Source: JAAXQD01 sp963790095
Lineage (GTDB): Bacteria > Desulfobacterota > Desulfobacteria > Desulfobacterales > UBA11574
DNA length: 64,000 bases
Reading direction: 5' to 3'
NCBI GenBank assembly: GCA_963790095.1
Contig: CAWBNO010000022.1
Span: 186,001-250,000, forward strand
Shown: positions 1 to 8,446 of the stretch, one piece after another
Layout: each line of letters begins with the position of its first letter
Position numbering within the stretch: the first letter of the stretch is position 1
Notes under the pieces: generated by a model
What the model saw: only the letters and a program-made list of their open reading frames with translations
Told to the model about the DNA's origin: nothing
Databases searched by the model: none
Program-made: the position numbers and the translations under genes

Positions 1-346
1 GCCACTATAAAACCGAGGATTTTAGTGAACGCCGGATAGGATATTAGCAGAAGAAAACCTACAAAAACTGCCTAATGAGATAGCAGCTGTTTGAATTACA
101 TTGGAAGCATTTTGATTCTCCTTGAGGGCAGTATATTTAGCAACAAATTTTACAACACTACCTGAAAGACCAAAATTTGCGATTTGAGCTACTGATGAAG
201 TTGCCAGAACTAACGACCATATTCCTAATTGTTTTGCGCCAATTGTCAACTAAAAGAAACTTATACAGGATAAAGATTACAATGCCAATTAGTACTATCT
301 GGAGCACTGACATCGCTGCATTTATCAAAACTTGTCTTTTTTGCAT
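1..346 (-). pseudogene. O-antigen/polysaccharide flippase, broken N-terminal part
   Basis: This is the N-terminal part of a Wzx-like polysaccharide flippase, an inner-membrane exporter of lipid-linked sugar units, continuing past the left edge. Translation from the ATG at 346 gives 'MQKRQVLINAAMSVLQ' and a hydrophobic helix. A second frame gives 'TIGAKQLGIWSLVLATSS' and 'GLSGSVVKFVAKY', and a third gives 'GFLLLISYPAFTKILGF'. Together they read as one continuous flippase N-terminus. The frame changes near 245 and near 65, each by one surplus base. It is either a decayed gene or sequence error. Its neighbours are sugar-modifying FkbM methyltransferases, which fits a surface polysaccharide locus. 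The family call comes from sequence character, not from a search. Confidence 0.6.
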
Positions 347-639
347 CAGGATCTCTTGAAAACAACGGCTATATGGTCTCTTGCTGATGTCCATTTCGTA
401 GGATGGTCGAATAGCTCCTCATGCGCCCTATATCCTGTCCAGCAAAGCCCCCGACCGATGGTTCTTCTACAATCTCCGAGGGTGGATATTAACATCGAAC
501 CCTTTACAAGAACTGTAATCATTTAAGTCTTCCAATTTAATTTTTGTATTAAAGGTTTTGGTAGCGAAAATATAAGAGACGTTTACATCGATTGTTGTCT
601 ATGAGGTTTTGGGAAGTTCCGATTTAATAAAATTCTCTT

Positions 640-1561
640 TTAGCGGATATCCGTCTGCCCCATTTCTTTTGGTATACATAAAAGATCACCAGAATCCTTG
701 AAGCCAGGCGGAATTTTTGGATCTATTGGATCAACTATATCATAATCACATTGAAGTATAAAGTTTATCAGATCTTTGGATGAAGAACCATTATGTTTTA
801 GCAGCCTTTCTGAGATTTCAGATATGATAATTGGTCTATGAAATTCTAGAAGTTCTTTGCAACCCTCAAGTACTATATGCTCTGCTCCCTCGACGTCGAT
901 TTTCAAAAAGCCCGGATCGAGCGAGTATTGTTTGGTCAGATCATCAACCGTTGTACAATTTACGTTTTTCGAAATATACGCTGAACCAAAAATGGATGGA
1001 TGTTTCATTTCTCCTATGCTGGAATATTCCTCTTTACCTTCTACTATTTTGATTTCAGCCTCACCTATATAACTTGAAGCAACTCCTTCGTATACAATAA
1101 CATTTCTTTTCAACTCGATTTAAAACTATGTTTTTGTACAATTTTTGTAGTGCATTTGTCGTTGGCTCAATCGACAATACTCTTCTTCTGTTGAGATTTT
1201 TGGCAAACAGAATTGTATAGAATCCAATGTTGGCTCCAATGTCTATTGCATCTCTATTCTTATTCAAATATTTTAGGCAATATTGAGCTATCTTTGGCTC
1301 GTATCGTTTATATGCAATAATTCGCTTAAACAAGTCAGAGTGAACACCGATTTCAAAGAAGCCTTGGAATTCGTCAACATATACAATTGGATCTTCTGCC
1401 AAAATATCGCTGATATTCTCGCAAAGAATTTCTATATTTCTACGCCTCCTATTAATCAAGTACCTTCTCATGGTTATTGCAGGATAGAGTAATTTCCTCA
1501 GGAAAGGATGTTTATATGTCAGTATTCTTATTTGCTTAAACATTATTTGAGACTCTGACAT
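640..1561 (-). pseudogene. FkbM-family methyltransferase with one frameshift
   Basis: SAM-dependent methyltransferase of the FkbM family, likely acting on a polysaccharide sugar. The first frame carries the SAM-binding motif 'AIDIGANIGFYTILFA'. The second frame carries the typical C-terminal block 'FLKIDVEGAEHIVLEG' followed by 'PIIISEISE'. The frames change near 1110, around '...NRVEK' and 'NVIVYEG'. Removing one base from the A-run there gives a single protein of about 306 residues, a normal family length. Both halves are well conserved, so the break is either recent or a sequencing error. It lies between a broken flippase and a second, intact FkbM gene on the same strand. Confidence 0.7.
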
Positions 1562-1677
1562 TTTATTTTTAAATTAACTGATTGATGTTTCATGCTCCCC
1601 TCTTTCGACAGTTTAGCAAGCTCGGCCTCCACAAATTGATATTTAGCATGGCTTTCTCCCTACATTTCGTTCTTAAA

Positions 1678-2412
1678 TCAGGAGCTGTTGTCTTTCTTTA
1701 CAAACACGGCATCGAAATAAATGACATGACCGTCGCTTGCATAAACTTGTTCTAAATTTCCAGCGTAATAAAATCCCATGTGATCAAGTAATAGAATCAC
1801 CTCTTTAAAATCGGCCTGCCCGTAATAAAGGTTGTCTACACTTATTTCTAATACACACGCTGTTGCCAAGTTAAGAGTTTTTGATCCACCACGAATCACG
1901 CGGTCTTCATAACCTTGCACATCAAGTTTAACCAAAACTTTGGGCTTCATCAAACGAATGACACTGCTCAAAGCGTTATCCAAAGTCGTTAGTTTAACGC
2001 GCACGGGGGTTTGGCTCTCTGTTAACGGATAATATGTTTTGGTGATAGCTGTTGACGCCAGCAATGAGGATGATGAGCTGTGTTTTGCATGAAAAAACAT
2101 TTCCACTGTTCCTTCGCTTTCACCTAACGCGACATTAAATGCTTTAACCCGACCATCTTGTTCAAGTGCCCATCTCTCAAGAGCCTTGAATGGCTCAGGC
2201 AAAGGCTCGAAGCAATACATTCTGGCCTGAGGAAAAACTTCTGAAATTTGACGCGCAAATTGACCCGTATTTGCACCCACATCAATGACAGTTTGAATAG
2301 GAAGAGATCTAAGACCGCAAAGCGTTTGCTTTGGGCTGTTTTTAATACGTATAATATCAAGGCCTATGCGGTGAAGCATTGCCTTTAATGCGGATTTAAG
2401 ATGTTTTTTCAT
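1678..2412 (-). CDS. FkbM-family methyltransferase
   Basis: Intact 244-residue SAM-dependent methyltransferase of the FkbM family. The SAM-binding glycine motif is 'VIDVGANTGQFARQI' (about residues 40-55), followed by the acidic 'YCFEPLPEP' and the family's C-terminal 'VLVKLDVQGYEDRVIRGG'. Relatives methylate hydroxyl groups of sugars or small molecules, and here the substrate is unknown. It is the last complete member of the polysaccharide cluster at the left edge, about 115 bases from the broken FkbM gene and on the same strand. No signal peptide or membrane segment is visible, so it should be cytoplasmic. The family is clear; the substrate cannot be read from the sequence. Confidence 0.85.
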   Translation of the reverse strand: MKKHLKSALKAMLHRIGLDIIRIKNSPKQTLCGLRSLPIQTVIDVGANTGQFARQISEVFPQARMYCFEPLPEPFKALERWALEQDGRVKAFNVALGESEGTVEMFFHAKHSSSSSLLASTAITKTYYPLTESQTPVRVKLTTLDNALSSVIRLMKPKVLVKLDVQGYEDRVIRGGSKTLNLATACVLEISVDNLYYGQADFKEVILLLDHMGFYYAGNLEQVYASDGHVIYFDAVFVKKDNSS

Positions 2413-2725
2413 TGTTATTTTTCAGGTGCTTTCGGTCCTAAAAAGTCCTATTAAATTTTAGTGATTTTGGGGACGTTGTCTCATAGGGTCACAAACGGGA
2501 CGTCTATGATTTTATGCGTTTCGGTCAATGAGCTCATGGCGAATAAACCCTGATCTCTAAGCCGTCTCCGGTATCTTACAAGGTTGATCAGGATAATCCC
2601 GAAATAGGTCATAACTGCTATTGCAGGCATAACGCCGAGTTTTTAAGGTCATCCAGCTCATTCCCACAACCGGCAGCAAGCTTATGCGAACGATGGTGCG
2701 TAAGTTGGCATGTTGGGCGATGAAC
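2413..2725. other. Non-coding stretch, possible decayed DNA
   Basis: No supported gene. A minus-strand open frame of 82 codons overlaps 2557-2805 but resembles no family I know and crosses the nucleotidyltransferase fragment in another frame. The stretch probably marks the edge between the polysaccharide cluster and a patch of gene remnants. Confidence 0.4.
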
Positions 2726-3109
2726 TTAGGGTTGCAGGTTGACGCTGAGATTCTGGATAAATTCCTCGAATGTGATAAAGACGTAGCGTTTGAACTGATC
2801 CTCATTCAGCCCTGGAAAAGCAGATGATGGACGCTGCTCTGCCACCCACAGAACACCTTCGGAACTTGGAGATTCAAAATAAAGGCTAAGGTTTTTGACG
2901 AATGTTTGGAACCAGGCTGGGTACTTTTGGGAGAGGCCTTCAAAACCGGCCATAATATCTGGATTTATCCGGCTGCATCCGGTTATGATATCAAAAATAT
3001 AATAAAGATCCTTGGCCATTTTTTTACGGTCTATACGGCGCGTAAAGACTAAGCCCTTATGAAATATGTATGCCGAGGGAGTTGGAACCTTGACTTTCAA
3101 AGCAGACAT
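2726..3109 (-). pseudogene. C-terminal fragment of a GSU2403/AbiEii-like nucleotidyltransferase
   Basis: A 127-residue frame beginning 'MSALKVKVPTPSAYIFHK' and continuing 'KKMAKDLYYIFDII'. This pattern (Val-Pro-x-Pro, Phe-x-x-His-Lys, Lys-x-x-Lys-Asp-Leu) is typical of the C-terminal half of nucleotidyltransferase-fold proteins of the GSU2403/AbiEii kind. The N-terminal catalytic half with its Gly-Ser and Asp-x-Asp motifs is absent, and the bases upstream (3110-3187) do not encode it. I read it as a truncated remnant, although a short independent protein cannot be excluded. It lies beside a VapBC-like pair. Confidence 0.45.
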
Positions 3110-3444
3110 GATATTGCCCCGGAAAGAAGTGAATCGGGGTCAAAGCTTGAATTGTGAATTAAAATCAGATCTGATAGGAGCCGCTCATTAAAGATATACG
3201 ATGGTGAAATATTGACATTTGGATTTTGAACCGCAAAACTGCCCAGTACGATCTTCAGGACCTACCCCAGAGGAATAGGGCTTCGCATTCCACAGAGCAG
3301 GGGGGCAGGCAAGACAGGCGGACAAACATGTGAAATGTGGATGTAAAACATCAGCGCAGAGTGCATGGCCCATAGGGCAAAGCGCAGTAAGTTGTAACGG
3401 GTGAAAAGTTAAACGTGAAACGTAAAGGGTAAAGGGCAGAACAA
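3110..3444. other. Non-coding stretch
   Basis: No supported gene. It contains a run of 'gtgaaaagttaaacgtgaaa' type sequence near 3400-3440, which recurs in similar form near 49017-49110. This looks like a dispersed low-complexity intergenic repeat. Confidence 0.4.
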
Positions 3445-3900
3445 TCAGCGGGATGATGCCTTGAGACAATCTTCATATCCTACCAACTCGGGAAAATACA
3501 TGGTGTATATACCTCTGTCTCGGGTAAGAATGGCACTGCACTCTGTCGAAGCGAACCCTCCGATATAAAAATCCGACAAGAAATGCTTTTTGAGATTCAG
3601 CTTCTGACCACATTGGGGACATTTTACTCGTTTTTTTCGTTTTAAATATTTCATCCATGCTTGAGATGCGGCAATGACAGAACCGATGCCAAGCGGTTCT
3701 ATGGCAATTTTGTGTTCCTCCAAAAACTCGTCTAGCAGTTTTGTGTCTCCTTTAAATTGCGGCATCAGTTCCGCATACACCGGCGAGGGTGCGACCAGAC
3801 TCTCTTTTCTTTCAAGGGCCGCATACAGCTTGTCCTGAAAATTTCTAAATTCATCTTTCAAAATATCGAGCAAGATAGCGGTATCTACACAGATTCTCAA
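3445..3900 (-). CDS. PIN-domain toxin (VapC-like) with a CPxCG insert
   Basis: 151-residue PIN-domain protein, probably the ribonuclease toxin of a VapBC-type toxin-antitoxin pair. The expected acidic metal ligands are visible: D6 in 'ICVDTAILLD', the Glu of 'YAELM' (about 44), the Asp of 'LSDFYIGGFA' (about 109) and the Asp of 'LTRDRG' (about 127). Between the second and third ligand there is a Cys-Pro-x-Cys-Gly knuckle (about residues 92-96) within a Lys/Arg-rich stretch. Only one CxxC pair is present, so a zinc site would need partners from elsewhere or a dimer. The start overlaps the stop of the upstream antitoxin by 4 bases, implying translational coupling. Confidence 0.75.
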   Translation of the reverse strand: MRICVDTAILLDILKDEFRNFQDKLYAALERKESLVAPSPVYAELMPQFKGDTKLLDEFLEEHKIAIEPLGIGSVIAASQAWMKYLKRKKRVKCPQCGQKLNLKKHFLSDFYIGGFASTECSAILTRDRGIYTMYFPELVGYEDCLKASSR

Positions 3901-4118
3901 TTCACTTTTCCTCTGACTTCATCCATATATTTCATTGTTGTAGGTTCACCTTTAAATCTTCCACACCATTTTTCCCTGACTTTTTGTATTGGGTCAACAA
4001 CGAGGACATATTTTTGCCCCTCTTTTTTAATATCGACCTCGGTCCCAGGAACAATGCCCAATTCTTTCCGAATATTTATAGGAATGGTTACTTGATATTT
4101 TGCAGTTACTTTAGACAT
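3897..4118 (-). CDS. AbrB/MazE-type antitoxin
   Basis: Antitoxin of the AbrB/SpoVT-type swapped-hairpin fold. The N-terminal 'SKVTAKYQVTIPINIRKEL' is the classic DNA-binding motif, followed by 'PGTEVDIKKEG'. The C-terminal part (about residues 45-75) would wrap the PIN toxin encoded immediately downstream. Three in-frame starts lie together (GTG 4127, ATG 4124, ATG 4118). I prefer 4118 because the strong purine-rich site 'aaagggggg' is then about 8 bases away. Such pairs usually repress their own promoter. It is preceded by about 120 AT-rich bases that could hold that promoter. Confidence 0.8.
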   Translation of the reverse strand: MSKVTAKYQVTIPINIRKELGIVPGTEVDIKKEGQKYVLVVDPIQKVREKWCGRFKGEPTTMKYMDEVRGKVN

Positions 4119-4239
4119 TTCCATCACCCCCCTTTCGGTATACCCTTAATCGCCTTAAAGTATACCTACGGCCGGATTGCCTGTCAATTCTTTTTTTTCT
4201 TAGTGCAGGACCTAATTAAATAGTGGTTTGATTAAATCA

Positions 4240-4647
4240 TCAATCGGGTAAAAGAAACGGGGCTTTTTTGAAAAAATCACCGATGATCTCATTGAACCCG
4301 TAGGCCAGTTTCGTATTTTTCGCTTCGAGTTCCGTGAACCATCTTAATCGCTGTCCCTCCTGAAGATCGATTTTTTCGATATCCAGGTTTGCCCGTTTCC
4401 AAAACGTGTATTCTACCCGGTCGGTGAATTCCATAACCGAGAACCGTTCAAATTCCTCGAGGGTCAGGTCCATCTCCTCTTCCATTTCCCGGACAATACA
4501 CGCCTCGGGCGTCTCCCCGGCATCCACATGCCCTCCAGGGACATCCCACGTGTTCGGATAGGGAATGGTGGGTTTGTCGTCCCTCAGAAACAGCAAGACC
4601 TGCTTTTGATCATTGACAAAAATGATGCTGGTTCCTTTTCGCTTCAT
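4240..4647 (-). CDS. NUDIX hydrolase
   Basis: 135-residue NUDIX hydrolase, which cleaves a nucleoside diphosphate linked to another moiety. The Nudix box is present: 'GGHVDAGE', seven residues, then 'REMEEEMDL', giving the metal-binding Arg-Glu-x-x-Glu-Glu core. The Gly normally found near the end of the box is Asp. The N-terminal beta strand 'SIIFVNDQKQVLLFLRDD' and 'NTWDVPGG' are typical. Substrate cannot be predicted; 8-oxo-dGTP-type or sugar-nucleotide substrates are possible. It stands alone, and an unusual GT-rich tandem repeat lies directly upstream of its start. Confidence 0.85.
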   Translation of the reverse strand: MKRKGTSIIFVNDQKQVLLFLRDDKPTIPYPNTWDVPGGHVDAGETPEACIVREMEEEMDLTLEEFERFSVMEFTDRVEYTFWKRANLDIEKIDLQEGQRLRWFTELEAKNTKLAYGFNEIIGDFFKKAPFLLPD

Positions 4648-4655
4648 AAAAAAGA

Positions 4656-4760
4656 GGATCAGGGTTCAGGTGTCGGGATTCAGGTGTCGGGTGTCAGGGT
4701 TCAGGTGTCGGGTGTCGGGTTCAGGGTCAGGGTTCAGGTGTCAGGTGTCGGGATTCAGGG
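4656..4760. repeat. Degenerate tandem repeat, unit about 'ggttcaggtgtcgg'
   Basis: About 105 bases made of variants of 'ggttcaggtgtcgg' and 'gattcaggtgtcgg', roughly seven irregular units. It sits immediately upstream of the NUDIX start, within its likely leader. It opens long false reading frames on the plus strand, which I do not accept as genes. Confidence 0.85.
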
Positions 4761-5207
4761 ATTTAAAAATGACAAGTAACGAACGAAAAGTAACTATTGC
4801 AAAATAAATGAGCTAAAGTTTACCCTGTAAAATGCTTGAAAATGGAAGCCCGGGTAAAGCTCCGCTTTCTGGGTTACAAGGGGAAACCTTTGTATCTATT
4901 TGAGATTAAAGCTTAATTAAACGAAAGTCTTTGTGTGTGGTCATTTGGGGAAAATTAGAGGTTAATTTACTCGGGTTAAAAGGTTCGGTCAAGGAATTGT
5001 TTTTTGGGTTTTTTACAGAAATTGACGCTCCTTGCCAATCCATGGTAACGTACATTTATTGGCCTTCGCCTGAATACCCTGCAGCTTGTTGGAGTGAAAC
5101 GGAAATCCCGCCAACGGGGCTGCGGGGAGCTTCATTCGCGATACCGATGATCTTTTTTTGTCAGCGGGGTTGGCCGAACAAATGAAATTCGAACCAGGGG
5201 GGTAGCG
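4761..5207. other. Non-coding stretch with a degenerate palindromic repeat
   Basis: No supported gene. Bases 5080-5148 contain 'accctgcagcttgttggag' and then 'gggctgcggggagcttcatt'. These are two halves of a palindrome of the form CCCCGCAGCTTGCTGCGGGG with a short insert between them. A related copy is at 53244-53280. Confidence 0.45.
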
Positions 5208-5678
5208 TTGTCTCTGGAAAAATTGAAACCGGCGGTCTCCAAATACTGGCTGATGGTCCTATCAGGTTTAATGTGGACGGTGGTGGGCATCATGCTTTGC
5301 CGTCTGGCATACATATGGCTCAAGGCGGTTCCCTGGAGCCGGGCCCTGCCCTTGGGATCTTTCGGCCTGGTTTTTGCGCTGGCAGCCCACCGATACCTCT
5401 TTTCAAAAATCGCCCTGAAAAACATCGACCGCCTTTGTCTCATGGCAGACAAATGCTGCATCTTCGCCTTTCAGGCCTGGAGAAGTTATCTGCTTGTGGT
5501 TTTTATGATGCTCCTGGGCATCACATTGCGTTACTCACCGTTCCCCAGACATTTTCTCGCCGTCATCTATGCCACCATCGGCGGCGCATTGTTCCTTTCG
5601 AGCTTTCACTTCTACCGGCGCATTTGGTGGGTAAAAATCAGGAAGCGGTCGTGCATATCCCCGTCTGACGACAATTGA
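5208..5678 (+). CDS. Four-helix membrane protein of unknown function
   Basis: 156-residue hydrophobic protein with about four transmembrane segments: roughly residues 13-35 ('LMVLSGLMWTVVGIMLC'), 43-62 ('ALPLGSFGLVFALAA'), 90-108 ('SYLLVVFMMLLGITL') and 115-133 ('LAVIYATIGGALFLSS'). The start is a TTG at 5208, chosen because 'aggggggta' lies just upstream. The C-terminus is short and basic. I do not recognise a named family with certainty. It is a single gene, divergent from the NUDIX gene and convergent with hemL. Confidence 0.6.
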   Translation: MSLEKLKPAVSKYWLMVLSGLMWTVVGIMLCRLAYIWLKAVPWSRALPLGSFGLVFALAAHRYLFSKIALKNIDRLCLMADKCCIFAFQAWRSYLLVVFMMLLGITLRYSPFPRHFLAVIYATIGGALFLSSFHFYRRIWWVKIRKRSCISPSDDN

Positions 5679-5885
5679 AACCATTGAAAAATATCCCCTT
5701 TTGTCCAATCCCAGTGTCAGACTCAGTTTTTAATCCTCAAAATACCCAATTTATGGATTCCTGTCCCGATGGGCTTTTAATCGGGATGGTTAAAATTTTC
5801 GTCTTCCTCGGCCTTAAACAAAATTGAATATTTTTTAAAGGTCTCTGAACGACGGTTCCTATCCACGAATATAGGAAACGCAATG
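5679..5885. other. Non-coding stretch before the repeat next to hemL
   Basis: Nothing gene-like is seen here. It joins the family-A repeat copy that begins at about 5886, and the two together form the 353-base space between the membrane protein and the hemL stop. Confidence 0.4.
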
Positions 5886-6035
5886 GCGTGTCCAATTCAG
5901 AAATGAGCATTTTTTTCGTCGAACAAGGCCGCACAAGGGTTTGTGGTGAGGCGTACTAAATGTACGCCGCAGCCGGAAACCCGCGGAGAACGCCGTTCGG
6001 CGGAAAAGGGCCATTTATGGATGGACACTGATTAG
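5886..6035 (+). repeat. Dispersed repeat family A, copy 1
   Basis: About 150 bases closely matching 42117-42268 in the same orientation. The shared core includes 'gccgcagccggaaacccgcg' and 'gagaacgc', and the shared right edge is 'gggccatttatggatgg' followed by 'attagg'. An internal palindrome 'ggcgtactaaatgtacgcc' lies at 5950-5968. The right edge overlaps the hemL stop codon (TAA read on the minus strand at 6032-6034). Confidence 0.85.
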
Positions 6036-7321
6036 GGGTTCAACCTATCCAGCACCGATTCCGCCGCCCTTATGGTTATGTCGATATGCTCCAGGTCGTG
6101 GGCGGCGGACACGAAAAGGGCTTCAAACTGTGACGGGGCAAGATAAATCCCTTCTTCCAGCATTCCTTTGTAATAATCGGAAAACATTTTCAGGTTGCAG
6201 GTTTTGGCGTCGTCGAAGTTCATCACCGCCCGGTCTGTAAAAAAGAATCCCAGCATCGATCCGGCCCGGTCGACCCTGACATCTATCCCTGCGTTTTCCG
6301 CAGCCATTTCAAGGCCCGTGGCCAGGCGGTCTGCCTTTTTATCTAAAGTTTCGTAGAAACCCGGCTCGTTGAGCAGCCTTAGCGTTGCAATCCCTGCGGC
6401 CATGGCCAACGGATTTCCGGACAGGGTGCCGGCCTGATATACCGGACCCTGAGGTGCGACGTGCTCCATAATTTCACGTTTGCCGCCATAGGCACCCACC
6501 GGCAGGCCGCCGCCGATGATTTTGCCCAGGCATGTCAGATCGGGCAAAATGCCATATACGGACTGAGCGCCGCCCCGGGCCACCCTGAACCCGGTCATGA
6601 CCTCGTCGAATATCAGCAGGCTGCCGTTTTCTTCGGTCAGCTTCCTCAGGGCCTGTAGAAAACCGTCCTTGGGCAACACCAGTCCCATATTCCCTGCAAC
6701 CGGCTCCACAATGATAGCCGCAATCTTTAGGCCCTGGGCTTCCATGACCTGTGAAATACGGTCGATATCGTTATAGGGCAGTGACAATGTATGGGCAACA
6801 AAGGATGCCGGCACACCGGGGCTCCCGGGAATGCTCAATGTGGCCACCCCGGACCCGGCTTCCACGAGGAGGGTATCGGCATGGCCGTGATAACAGCCGT
6901 CGAACTTGATGATGGTGTCTCTTCCCGTAAATCCCCGGGCAAGACGGATGGCACTCATGGTCGCTTCAGTTCCGGAATTCACCATGCGGACCATCTCTAT
7001 GGACGGAACCGTATCAATGACCATGTCGGCAAGTCTGATTTCAAGATCGGTGGGCGCGCCAAAGCTGGTCCCGCGTTTCAGAACCGCAGACACCGCTTCG
7101 ATGACCTCAGGGTGCCGGTGCCCCAGGATCATGGGTCCCCAGGAACCGATATAGTCGATAAAGCCATTGCCGTCTTCGTCATAAATCATGCAGCCGTCGG
7201 CATGATTTATAAAAATCGGTTGTGTGCCCACAGCCTTGCATGCCCGGGCAGGGCTGTTGACACCACCGGGAATGACATCCTGTGCCAGATCAAAGAGAGT
7301 TTTGGATTTTTCGAAATTCAT
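6032..7321 (-). CDS. hemL: Glutamate-1-semialdehyde 2,1-aminomutase
   Basis: 429-residue PLP enzyme converting glutamate-1-semialdehyde to 5-aminolevulinate, the first committed tetrapyrrole precursor (heme, siroheme, cobalamin) in the C5 pathway. The N-terminal 'PGGVNSPARACK' and the PLP-lysine region 'CLGKIIGGGLPVGAYGG' (Lys near residue 266) are diagnostic, and 'FDEVMTGFRVA' carries the cofactor-binding Asp. Length matches the family (about 425-430). It is a single minus-strand gene with a ribosome site 'gaaagga' 11 bases before the ATG. Its stop codon lies inside the edge of a dispersed repeat. Cytoplasmic. Confidence 0.97.
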   Translation of the reverse strand: MNFEKSKTLFDLAQDVIPGGVNSPARACKAVGTQPIFINHADGCMIYDEDGNGFIDYIGSWGPMILGHRHPEVIEAVSAVLKRGTSFGAPTDLEIRLADMVIDTVPSIEMVRMVNSGTEATMSAIRLARGFTGRDTIIKFDGCYHGHADTLLVEAGSGVATLSIPGSPGVPASFVAHTLSLPYNDIDRISQVMEAQGLKIAAIIVEPVAGNMGLVLPKDGFLQALRKLTEENGSLLIFDEVMTGFRVARGGAQSVYGILPDLTCLGKIIGGGLPVGAYGGKREIMEHVAPQGPVYQAGTLSGNPLAMAAGIATLRLLNEPGFYETLDKKADRLATGLEMAAENAGIDVRVDRAGSMLGFFFTDRAVMNFDDAKTCNLKMFSDYYKGMLEEGIYLAPSQFEALFVSAAHDLEHIDITIRAAESVLDRLNP

Positions 7322-7497
7322 GGCTTCATCGTCCTTTCTTTATTTTAATTCACCCTTTCGGCCCCGAAGCTCGGGATCTTCACCATAGGTCCGCATTCAG
7401 CGGGGGATTCTAACTTAAACAAATATATTGACATATACCGACAAGTTCATCGAAAATACCAGACACGATTTAACAGGTCAAGCAGGCTTTTTCTTCA

Positions 7498-8262
7498 ATG
7501 GCACAACAGAAAACCCTTAAACGGCTTTCAAAGCTCTTATCTTACGTCTTGGGCCGCAGCCCTGGCGAGTTCGGCCTGGTTCCGGATCCCGACGGATTCG
7601 TTAAACTAAAAGAATTCTTAAAGGCGGTTTCCGAAGAAAGCGGGTTAAGATATGTGCGCAGATTCAATATCAATGAAATTCTCACCACCCTGCCGGATCC
7701 ACCCATTGAAATCAAGGACAATTATATCCGCGCAAAACATCGCGACAAATTGCCGGGAGTCCGTCCCGCTCAAAATCTTCCCAAACTTCTCTTTACCTGT
7801 GTCAGGAGGAAAGCCTATCCCGCGGTTCTGGAAAAGGGGATATTTCCCATGGGGTTCAGCCATGTGATTTTGTCGTCAAAACCTGAGATGGCCAAAAGGA
7901 TGGGAAAACGCAAAGATCCGGAACCTGTGCTCCTTTCGGTCCAGACCCGGACATCCATGGATAGAGGGATCGTATTTTACGAAGCCGGAGACCCGCTTTT
8001 CCTCACCGAATCGATTTCTCCCGGATGTTTTACAGGGCCCGCACCGCCCAAACCAAAGGAAGCGCCCATAAAGCAGAAGACGCCCGAACAAGAGATATTG
8101 ATAAAAATGCCCGGCAGTTTTTTAATGGAGTTCAAAGATAAAAAGGCGGCCCATAAACCATCGAAACAGGGGACAAAAAGCAGCCAAACCACCGGGGATA
8201 AAAATCAAAGAAAGATCAAGCAGAGAAAACGGGAACGGGAACGCCCGCCATGGCGGCGGTAA
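7498..8262 (+). CDS. Divergent KptA/Tpt1-like (RNA 2'-phosphotransferase fold) protein
   Basis: 254 residues. Residues 8-190 follow the KptA/Tpt1 plan: 'LSKLLSYVLGRSPGEFGLV', 'DGFVKLKEFLKA', 'YIRAKH', 'LEKGIFP', 'HVILSS' and 'LFLTESISPGCF'. KptA removes 2'-phosphate from RNA using NAD+. Several signature residues are changed here: the Arg-His of 'LRHxP' is Gly-Arg, the 'QGHS' after 'IRA' is 'HRDK', and the 'YHGT' block is 'FTCV'. The normal chemistry may therefore be lost or altered. The C-terminal 60 residues are rich in Lys, Arg and Gln and look disordered, perhaps nucleic-acid binding. It lies alone just upstream of tRNA-Lys on the same strand. Confidence 0.7.
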   Translation: MAQQKTLKRLSKLLSYVLGRSPGEFGLVPDPDGFVKLKEFLKAVSEESGLRYVRRFNINEILTTLPDPPIEIKDNYIRAKHRDKLPGVRPAQNLPKLLFTCVRRKAYPAVLEKGIFPMGFSHVILSSKPEMAKRMGKRKDPEPVLLSVQTRTSMDRGIVFYEAGDPLFLTESISPGCFTGPAPPKPKEAPIKQKTPEQEILIKMPGSFLMEFKDKKAAHKPSKQGTKSSQTTGDKNQRKIKQRKRERERPPWRR

Positions 8263-8369
8263 CGCGAAGTTCAACCCGAATATTTAATTGAGAATTTTCA
8301 TAAAAAATTTGACAATCTTTTTCAAAATTGATACTAAAACGGTCTTCCAGCTATTGTGGCAATACCCGC

Positions 8370-8446
8370 GGGCCGTTAGCTCAACTAGGCAGAGCACCTG
8401 ACTCTTAATCAGTAGGTTATTGGTTCGATTCCAATACGGCCCACCA
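8370..8446 (+). tRNA. tRNA-Lys (anticodon CTT)
   Basis: Cloverleaf with acceptor pairs GGGCCGT (8370-8376) and ACGGCCC (8436-8442), D-loop 'agctcaactaggcagagc', anticodon stem 'ctgact CTT aatcag', T-arm 'ttggttcgattccaa' and an encoded CCA end. The gene-poor accessory region begins directly downstream, as expected for an integration site. Confidence 0.97.

Noticed and set aside
4528..4807. Plus-strand frames rich in 'VSGV/RVQ'
   Set aside because: They are readings of the GT-rich tandem repeat in front of the NUDIX gene.
4931..5185. Plus-strand 84-codon frame
   Set aside because: No ribosome site and it runs through a degenerate palindromic repeat; no family resemblance.
5737..5934. Minus-strand 65-codon frame next to hemL
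   Set aside because: Most of it runs into family-A repeat DNA, and no coding features are visible.
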